Shown: positions 32,520 through 38,020 of the stretch, in pieces | Position numbering within the stretch: the stretch's first letter is position 1 | Layout of the letters: every line of letters begins with the position of its first letter | Assembly (NCBI GenBank): GCA_003162245.1 | Contig: PMMM01000104.1 | Span: forward strand, 1 to 38,020 | Length of the DNA stretch: 38,020 nt | Source of the DNA: Phycisphaerales bacterium | GTDB taxonomy: Bacteria; Planctomycetota; Phycisphaerae; UBA1845; Fen-1342 | Direction of reading: 5' to 3' | Notes under the pieces: model-generated | What the model was told of the DNA's origin: nothing | The model's database searches: none | Seen by the model: the letters and a program-made list of their open reading frames with translations, nothing else | Position numbers and translations under genes: made by a program

Positions 32520-34757
32520 ATGGCCGGCAAACGTCGCTATTGCGATCCGCAACGGGCAATCCTCCTGGTGGCGGCGGCCCTGTGCGCCCGCCTCGCCCCC
32601 GCCGCACCCCCGCCCGCTGAGGTCACCGGCGCACAGGTTAAGCACGCGATCGAGCGCGGCGTCGCGGCGATCCGCGAGCAGCAGCTCGCCGACGGGTCGT
32701 GGAGCGAAAGCTACTACCCCGGCGGCATAACCTGCCTGGCCACGCTGGCCCTGCTCCAGGCGGAGCAGCCGGCCGATTCTGACACCGTCGCCGCGGCGCT
32801 GCGCTACATCCGCGACGTGCCCGACGAGCACACCTACGTCGTGAGCCTGAAGGCGATGGTGCTGGCGAAGGCGGACGCGAAGCAGTATCGCCCGGAGATC
32901 GAGGCCGCCGCCAAGTGGCTCGCCGGGGCCCAGAACCGTTCCGGCCTGTGGGGCTACTCCGCCGAGGGCGAGCGCTTCGACCATTCCAACTCGCAGTTCG
33001 CGTTGCTCGGGCTCGATGCGGCCTCGGACGCAGGCGTGGCCGTGCCCCGCGCGGTCTGGGAACACGCCCTGCAAGCCGTGATCCGCACGCAGAACAACGA
33101 CGGCGGCTGGGCGTACCAGGCCACGGGCACGAGCTACGGGAGCATGACCGCCGCCGGCGTCTCCGACCTGCTCATTCTCGCCCGCGACTCCGACCAGGGG
33201 CGGGAGCACGGCTTCCGCGACGGGGCCGCCCCGAACTGCAGCCACTACCGCGTCACCCGCGCCCTCGCCAAGGGCCAGGAGTGGCTCGCCCGCAACTTCC
33301 AGGCCGGCCGCAACCCCGGCCGCGGCGACCTGCTGCACTACTGGCTGTACGGCGTCGAGCGCTGCGGCATTCTCTCCGGGCAGAAGTACTTCGGTCCGCA
33401 CGACTGGTACCGCGCGGGAGCGACGATCCTCGTCCGCACGCAAGGCGCTAGCGGCCAATGGGACAACAGCGTGGTGGAAACGTGCTTCGCCGTCCTGTTT
33501 CTGGCGAAGGGGCACATGTCGCTGGTCGTGCAGAAGCTGCAATGGTCCAACGACGAGGCGTGGACGCCGGACCGCTATGACCTCGAGCACCTCATCCGGT
33601 TCATCGGGGACGCGCTCGGGCAGCCGATCGCCTGGCAGGTCGTGCCGCTCGACGGGCCGCTGGAGGAGTGGCTCGCGGCCCCGCTGCTGTACGTGAGCGG
33701 CCACACGTTTCCCAAGCTGACCAGCGAGCAGCGCGTGAAGTTCCGCCGGTACATCGAGCTCGGCGGCACGATCCTGGCCGAAGCGTGCTGCGGGCGCGAG
33801 GAGTTTCAGCGCGGATTCGAGGACTTTGCCGTGACGACGTTTCCGGAGGTTCCGCTGCACGAGCTGGGCGCGGAACACGCCGTGTACCGGGTGCTGCACA
33901 CGGTCAAGCCGTACGGGCTGAGGGGGATCGACCTGGGGTGCCGCACGAGCGTGGTTTTCAGCCCGCGCGATCTGTCGTGCCTCTGGGAGCAAGCCCACGT
34001 GCCGGAGTTGAGCGACATGGCGTTTCAGCTCGGGGCGAACATCGCGGCGTATGCGGTGGGACGCCGGCCGCTGCACGACCGGCTCGACGTCGTGCTCGTC
34101 CCCAAGACGACCGAGGAGGCCGCTGGGACGACTCGGCCGGCGCCGGGGGCGCTGCGTCTGGCGCAGGTGGTCTACGAGGGCGACTGGCGGCCGTTCCCGG
34201 GGGCGCTGCGGAACCTAGCGGAGCTGCTCCGCGACCAGCTCAACATGGACGTCGTGACCGAGGCGCGTCAGATTCGCCTGACCGACGAAAGCCTGTACTT
34301 GTGCCCGGTGCTCGTCCTCTCGGGGCACTTCGGGTTCGAGCTGTCTGCGGCCGAGCGCAACGCGCTGGCGGCGCACCTGCGCCGCGGGGGCTTTCTGCTG
34401 GCTGAGGCGTGTTGCGGCACGGAACCGTTCGACGGAGCGCTACGGCGCGTGTTGCAAGAGGTGTTTCCGGGGCAGGCGCTGGAGCGGCTGCCTCCGGATC
34501 ACCCAATCTTCGCCGGCAAGCCGGGGTTTGACGTGACGACCGTGCGGTATTCGCCGGACGTGGTGCGGGAGCATCCCAAGCTGTCGGCTCCGGAGCTGTG
34601 GGGTTTGCGGATCGACGGCCGGCTGGCGGTTGTGTACAGCCCGTACAGCTTGAGTTGCGGGCTGAACGGGCCGGCGTTCGACGGCTGTTGGGGGTTGACC
34701 AGCGACGATGCGCGCCGTCTGGCGGCGAACATCGTCCTCTATGCGCTCACGCACTGA
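32520..34757 (+). CDS. Secreted terpene-cyclase-like toroid plus two DUF4159 domains
   Basis: A 745-residue protein. The N-terminal signal segment is AILLVAAALCARLAPAAPPP. Residues about 38-325 carry four or more prenyltransferase/squalene-cyclase-type repeats, each with a DGSW/GLWGY/DGGWAY/SGQW motif (REQQLADGSWSESYYPGGIT, AGAQNRSGLWGYSAE). Then come two DUF4159 domains, about 370-515 (LYVSGHTFPKLTSEQRVKFR, EACCGREEF) and 545-740 (LVLSGHFGFELSAAERNALA, EACCGTEPF). DUF4159 has a Rossmann-like glutamine-amidotransferase-like fold of unknown role. Catalytic DxDD of cyclases is not seen, so the toroid is probably a binding scaffold. Location is periplasmic or outside. Common in planctomycetes. 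Confidence 0.78.
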   Translation: MAGKRRYCDPQRAILLVAAALCARLAPAAPPPAEVTGAQVKHAIERGVAAIREQQLADGSWSESYYPGGITCLATLALLQAEQPADSDTVAAALRYIRDVPDEHTYVVSLKAMVLAKADAKQYRPEIEAAAKWLAGAQNRSGLWGYSAEGERFDHSNSQFALLGLDAASDAGVAVPRAVWEHALQAVIRTQNNDGGWAYQATGTSYGSMTAAGVSDLLILARDSDQGREHGFRDGAAPNCSHYRVTRALAKGQEWLARNFQAGRNPGRGDLLHYWLYGVERCGILSGQKYFGPHDWYRAGATILVRTQGASGQWDNSVVETCFAVLFLAKGHMSLVVQKLQWSNDEAWTPDRYDLEHLIRFIGDALGQPIAWQVVPLDGPLEEWLAAPLLYVSGHTFPKLTSEQRVKFRRYIELGGTILAEACCGREEFQRGFEDFAVTTFPEVPLHELGAEHAVYRVLHTVKPYGLRGIDLGCRTSVVFSPRDLSCLWEQAHVPELSDMAFQLGANIAAYAVGRRPLHDRLDVVLVPKTTEEAAGTTRPAPGALRLAQVVYEGDWRPFPGALRNLAELLRDQLNMDVVTEARQIRLTDESLYLCPVLVLSGHFGFELSAAERNALAAHLRRGGFLLAEACCGTEPFDGALRRVLQEVFPGQALERLPPDHPIFAGKPGFDVTTVRYSPDVVREHPKLSAPELWGLRIDGRLAVVYSPYSLSCGLNGPAFDGCWGLTSDDARRLAANIVLYALTH

Positions 34758-34794
34758 CCGAAGGTCGGTCGCGCACGCACGATGGTCACACTAT

Positions 34795-34835
34795 AAGAAA
34801 AAACCCCCGCGCGACCGACAACCGCCGGTCGAGGC
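34795..34835 (-). terminator. Rho-independent terminator of the RRM gene
   Basis: On the minus strand CGACCG-GCGGTTGT-CGGTCG is followed by GCGCGGGGG and TTTTTTCTTATAG. A second longer GC-rich hairpin, GCGGCGGCCGG/CCGGCCGCCGC at about 34842-34872, lies just upstream of it. Confidence 0.7.
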
Positions 34836-34891
34836 AACTGGGCGGCGGCCGGCCAGCGACCGGCCGCCGCTCGTAAGGTCTGACGAAGCGT

Positions 34892-35200
34892 CTACTGACG
34901 GCGACCGCGGCCGGCGAATCCGCCGCCGCCGCCGCGTCCTTCGCGGGCGCCCGCCTCGCGGGGCCGAGCCTCATTGACGGTCAGGGTGCGGCCGTCCACC
35001 TCGGTGCCGTTCAGGCCGTTGATGGCCGCGAGAGCCTGCTCGTCGTCCTCCATCTCGACAAAGCCGAAGCCGCGCGATCGACCGGTCTCACGATCCTGCA
35101 GAATCGCAACGCTCCGCACGGTTCCGAAAGCGGCAAAGGCCGCTTCGAGTGACTCATCTGTCGTCCGATAGCTCAAGTTCCCAACATAGATCCGCTTCAA
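34892..35200 (-). CDS. RRM-type RNA-binding protein with Gly-rich tail
   Basis: A 102-residue protein. It has one RNA-recognition motif with RNP2 IYVGNL (residues 4-9) and RNP1 RGFGFVEM (about 43-50), then an Arg/Gly-rich tail ([19 protein letters not shown]). Such proteins in cyanobacteria and other bacteria bind single-stranded RNA and often respond to cold. The start is set at TTG 35200 because AGGAG lies 6 nt upstream and the protein then begins at the RRM, as relatives do; the longer frame to 35308 would be inside the leader. The promoter at 35329-35357 gives a leader of about 120 nt, which may be regulatory. Confidence 0.88.
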   Translation of the reverse strand: MKRIYVGNLSYRTTDESLEAAFAAFGTVRSVAILQDRETGRSRGFGFVEMEDDEQALAAINGLNGTEVDGRTLTVNEARPREAGAREGRGGGGGFAGRGRRQ

Positions 35201-35328
35201 CTGTCGCTCCTCGATTCTCTGTGCATTGCGTTGCGCAGACGGGGTCACGCCCCTAAGCCAAACCTGATCAATTACACCCGATGGAGCTGGCAAACCAAAG
35301 GCAGGCACAATTCCGATCGGTCGCTAAA

Positions 35329-35357
35329 AGAGTAGCCCTTTTCAAGCCGAAAGTCAA
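35329..35357 (-). promoter_or_regulatory. Promoter of the RRM gene
   Basis: Minus strand TTGACT (35352-35357), ideal 17-nt spacer, TACTCT (35329-35334). The transcript would begin near 35322, about 120 nt before the TTG start. Confidence 0.6.
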
Positions 35358-35429
35358 TCGCACGGGCGGAATTGGCGTCCGAAACCGCGCACGAAACGCG
35401 CTTGGGCAAAGGGGTATGGCGCGGGACGT

Positions 35430-37259
35430 TCATTCCGCCTTCAGCCGCTGCACGACGCCGGCCTCGCCCACTCGGGCGACCGGGTACACGTTCTGCCGTG
35501 CATCGGCGTAGGGCGACCGGCGGTAGAAAAAGTCCAGGCGCTGCTGCGGGTTTCGGGCAAATGCCTCGTCCCACGCCAAGCGCTCCGCGAACTCCCGGCG
35601 CAGCGCGGCGTCCTCCGCCGACATCTGCCGGGCCAGCGGCTCCATCACATACGCCTCCGCGTATTCCTTCTGCTCGAAGATGGCGTTGAAGAGGCCCCAG
35701 GCCACCAGCGAATCCGGCCCGGCCGGCTCCAGCAGATTCACCGCGAGCTTGGCACGCGGTTGATCGAGGGGGACAACGACCGTGCCGGCGACGAAATGCC
35801 GCCGCTCGCGGATGGACGTGGACTGGTAGTGGGGGAGCTGCCGGCCTTCGTGCGGGCGGTCGGTGAACGAAACGTCGTCAAAGCGATGGGACTCCACGTC
35901 CAGATCGTGGGCCTGCCGGAGACGAAAGAAGCGGATGCCGTGCACCTCGAGGCGCTGGATAGCGTCTGACCACTGCGGCGGGATGAGATAGGCCGCCGGC
36001 GGCGTCACTGCGAATGTGGGCTCGATCCCATCGAACAGCGGAATCTCCACGTCCAGCGGCGTCTGGGTGTACTCGATGACCGGGTCGCCGGTGATCTCGC
36101 TCTCGTGCAGCACCTGCTGATAGGCGTGGTAGGTGACCGGGTGGTGCTGGTCCGTGTGGGCAAAGGCGAGCGCGACGCGGCCGTCGTCCCCGCCGCCGTG
36201 TGCGGCGACGCACTGGGCGTCGGCAGCGCGAATGGCGGCGCGCAGCGTCTGGGGCCGCGCGCCGAGCGTGCTCAAGGTGTGGCGCAGGAAGTCGTACGTA
36301 GCGCGGACGCGCCGCGCGTATGGGTTCCAGGAATAGGTTTCCACAAGCAGGGCGGGGCGGTTGCACGCCGCGGGGTAGCCGGTGGAGAAGCGCGGGCTCA
36401 TCGACCAGCCGGCCATGTATCCTTCTGTTGGGGCCTTGCGGTCCCGCAGTTGGCCGTAGGGGAGCGTGGCATAGCCGTCGGCGGTCAGGGCCGCCAGCAC
36501 GTCGGGGAGAAGCTGCGCGCGCACCCAGCGGGCGACCGGTTCGGCCGTCTCCGGCCCCTGCGTGGCGTCGTAAAATAGGTCGTACCGGTGTCTTTCGCCG
36601 TCGGTGGTGTGCGTGTCGATGAAGAGATCGGGCTGCCAGGCGTTCCACAGCCGGAGCCAGGCCTGCGTCTCGACCGCATCCGCCTTCACATAGTCGCGGT
36701 TGAGGTTCAAGTTGGTCGCGTTGGTGCGCCAGCCCATCTCGCGCGGTCCGTTCTGGTTGATCCGGCCGTAGAGGCTGCGGCGCTCGTGCCCGTCGACGTT
36801 GTAGATCGGGATGATCAGCACGTTGACGTGCGCGAGGAGGTCGGCCTGCGTGCCGGTGATGATGATGTCGCGCGCCAGCGCAAGCGACGCGTCCTTTCCT
36901 TCGCATTCCCCGGCGTGGATGCAGTTCTGAACGAGCACAAGCGGCTTGCGGCTCTGCTGCGCCGCAGCAGGCGTAAACGCCGCATCCGTGGAAAGCACGA
37001 GCAGCGGGAGCGCCCGCCCCTCGCCGCTGACGCCGAAGGTCAGGTAGCGGGCGTACGGCGAGGCGGCGGCCAGCCGGCGACAGAAGCTGACGGCCTCATC
37101 GTACCGGCCGGTCTCGTCGTAATTGGTTCGCTCGGCGTGGAGGCGCCAGGTCTCGGGCAAAGCTTCGGGGCTCAGATAAGACGTCCGCGGCGTCGTTTCG
37201 CAGCCAAGGGTTGCCAGCACAAGCGACGCGAGGACGGGGGTCAGACAGGGCCGCTTCAG
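35430..37259 (-). CDS. M14-family zinc carboxypeptidase, predicted lipoprotein
   Basis: A 609-residue protein. Zinc site: HAGECEG (His115, Glu118) and DTHTTDGE (His217), with the Asn-Arg pair in LNLNRDY for substrate carboxylate binding; this is the M14 HxxE...H pattern. It would trim C-terminal residues of peptides outside the inner membrane. From CTG 37259 it begins MKRPCLTPVLASLVLATLGC, a lipoprotein signal with lipobox ending at Cys20, and GGAG lies about 9 nt upstream. The longest canonical start, GTG 37220, would cut the signal in half, so a rare CTG start is favoured. The C-terminal 250 residues are a family-specific extension. It lies 46 bp after the TolB-like gene, so they probably form an operon. 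Confidence 0.85.
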   Translation of the reverse strand: MKRPCLTPVLASLVLATLGCETTPRTSYLSPEALPETWRLHAERTNYDETGRYDEAVSFCRRLAAASPYARYLTFGVSGEGRALPLLVLSTDAAFTPAAAQQSRKPLVLVQNCIHAGECEGKDASLALARDIIITGTQADLLAHVNVLIIPIYNVDGHERRSLYGRINQNGPREMGWRTNATNLNLNRDYVKADAVETQAWLRLWNAWQPDLFIDTHTTDGERHRYDLFYDATQGPETAEPVARWVRAQLLPDVLAALTADGYATLPYGQLRDRKAPTEGYMAGWSMSPRFSTGYPAACNRPALLVETYSWNPYARRVRATYDFLRHTLSTLGARPQTLRAAIRAADAQCVAAHGGGDDGRVALAFAHTDQHHPVTYHAYQQVLHESEITGDPVIEYTQTPLDVEIPLFDGIEPTFAVTPPAAYLIPPQWSDAIQRLEVHGIRFFRLRQAHDLDVESHRFDDVSFTDRPHEGRQLPHYQSTSIRERRHFVAGTVVVPLDQPRAKLAVNLLEPAGPDSLVAWGLFNAIFEQKEYAEAYVMEPLARQMSAEDAALRREFAERLAWDEAFARNPQQRLDFFYRRSPYADARQNVYPVARVGEAGVVQRLKAE

Positions 37260-37305
37260 GGGGCACGCTCCAGATCTGCCCGGCGGCTGGGCGGCTGTGG
37301 GTGAG

Positions 37306-38020
37306 CTACCGATCGGCCGCCCGCAACTCGCCCGCGGGCGTAAGACCGATGAACTCCGCGATGAACACCTGCGGCGACTCGAGCCCGCCGCGGCGCGACG
37401 TCCACATCAGGTACCGTCCGTCCGGCGAGAACACGGGCAATCCGTCAAACGCGGGATCGAAGGTCACGCGGTGCTGCTCCGAGCCGTCGTCGCGGATGAC
37501 GTACAGGTCGAAATTGGGCCGGCCGCGGAAATTCGCCTGCGTGAAGATCAGCCACTTGCCCGAGGGATGCCAGAACGGGCACCAGTTGAACGTGTCGTTG
37601 CCCGTCAGCGCGCGTTCGTCGGTGCCGGTGAGGTTGTTGAGGAAGATCTGGAGGTTGTCGTTGCCGGCGCGATCCGAGCGATAGCAGATGCGCTTTCCGT
37701 CGGGGCTGAAAAACGGTCCGCCGTTCTTCCCGCCCGCATGGGTGATCTGCCGTGCGTTCTGACCGTCGGCGTCGCAGATGAAGATCTCCTGGCTGCCCGT
37801 ACGGAGCGAGGAGAACACGATGAGCTTGCCGTCGGGGGAGTAGGCGCACTCGGCGTCGTAGCCGTCAGAAGACGTCAGTCGCCGCAGCGCGCCGGTCGCG
37901 AACGTGTACTCGAAGATGTCCATGCCGGGGTAGTACACCCAGGCGTTGGGCGCCGAGCTGCCGCCGGCGGGATGGCTTGCCCCGTGGGGCGGTCCGGCCG
38001 GCTGCGATTCAGCGCCCGGG
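37306..38020 (-). CDS. TolB-like PD40 beta-propeller protein, 5' end outside the window
   Basis: The frame is open to the window edge (PGAESQPAGPPHGASHPAGG, then SSAPNAWVYYPGMDIFEYTF), so the N-terminus is missing. At least four WD40-like PD40 blades are visible: YDAECAYSPDGKLIVFSS, NGGPFFSPDGKRICYRSD, FNWCPFWHPSGKWLIFTQ and FDGLPVFSPDGRYLMWTS. Such proteins act in the periplasm or on the surface as binding propellers, or as part of prolyl oligopeptidases. No catalytic serine-hydrolase domain is present at this C-terminus, so a pure propeller is more likely. It lies directly before the M14 peptidase gene on the same strand, suggesting a shared role in peptide handling. Confidence 0.85.
   Translation of the reverse strand, partial: PGAESQPAGPPHGASHPAGGSSAPNAWVYYPGMDIFEYTFATGALRRLTSSDGYDAECAYSPDGKLIVFSSLRTGSQEIFICDADGQNARQITHAGGKNGGPFFSPDGKRICYRSDRAGNDNLQIFLNNLTGTDERALTGNDTFNWCPFWHPSGKWLIFTQANFRGRPNFDLYVIRDDGSEQHRVTFDPAFDGLPVFSPDGRYLMWTSRRGGLESPQVFIAEFIGLTPAGELRAADR

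Overview
The window is high-GC bacterial DNA. It looks like Planctomycetota, probably a Phycisphaerae-type lineage. This is inferred from the mix of families (DUF4159 with terpene-cyclase-like repeats, GH127/DUF1680, a HAF-repeat remnant, YkgJ, dodecin, GT-C membrane proteins) and from the many short palindromic repeats. There is no rRNA marker to prove it. I found no tRNA, rRNA, CRISPR array or intact transposase.

Layout. 1-2 kb: an orphan XRE-type HTH gene and a PIN-domain gene, end to end. 2.2-8.1 kb: a secreted GH127-type glycosidase, convergent with an MsbA-like ABC exporter that carries a PDZ-like insert, and a divergent DegT/DnrJ/EryC1 sugar aminotransferase. 8.6 kb: dodecin. 9.1-21.1 kb: nine genes on one strand, several joined by 4-8 bp overlaps. 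They encode a KAS III-like enzyme, a membrane left-handed beta-helix acyltransferase, a GT-C-like membrane protein, two condensation/WS-DGAT-type acyltransferases, an ICMT/PEMT-like membrane methyltransferase, an extended SDR, an alkaline-phosphatase-superfamily enzyme and a second GT-C-like protein paralogous to the first. With the neighbouring exporter and aminotransferase this reads as an undescribed envelope glycolipid or acyl-glycan pathway. The product is unknown.

21.1-26.6 kb is gene-poor and rich in repeats. It holds a lower-GC membrane protein with DnaJ-like zinc motifs, a decayed HAF-repeat gene, and an MqsA-like antitoxin whose upstream partner is cut by an in-frame amber codon. 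It also holds a hypothetical Ala/Gln-rich protein gene flanked by a 102-bp direct repeat. 26.6-29.1 kb: a SAM methyltransferase carrying two in-frame palindromic repeats, a YkgJ-like Cys-cluster protein and a small basic aromatic-rich protein.

29.3-38.0 kb is housekeeping-like: valS (with a 30-bp palindromic repeat in frame), a possibly leaderless DUF4159 gene, an RRM RNA-binding protein with a long leader, an M14 zinc carboxypeptidase lipoprotein with a probable CTG start, and a TolB-like beta-propeller gene cut by the window end.

The strongest genome-level signal is several unrelated families of 20-35 bp palindromes scattered between genes. Some are inserted without breaking the reading frame inside valS, a methyltransferase and the HAF remnant, much like Rickettsia palindromic elements.
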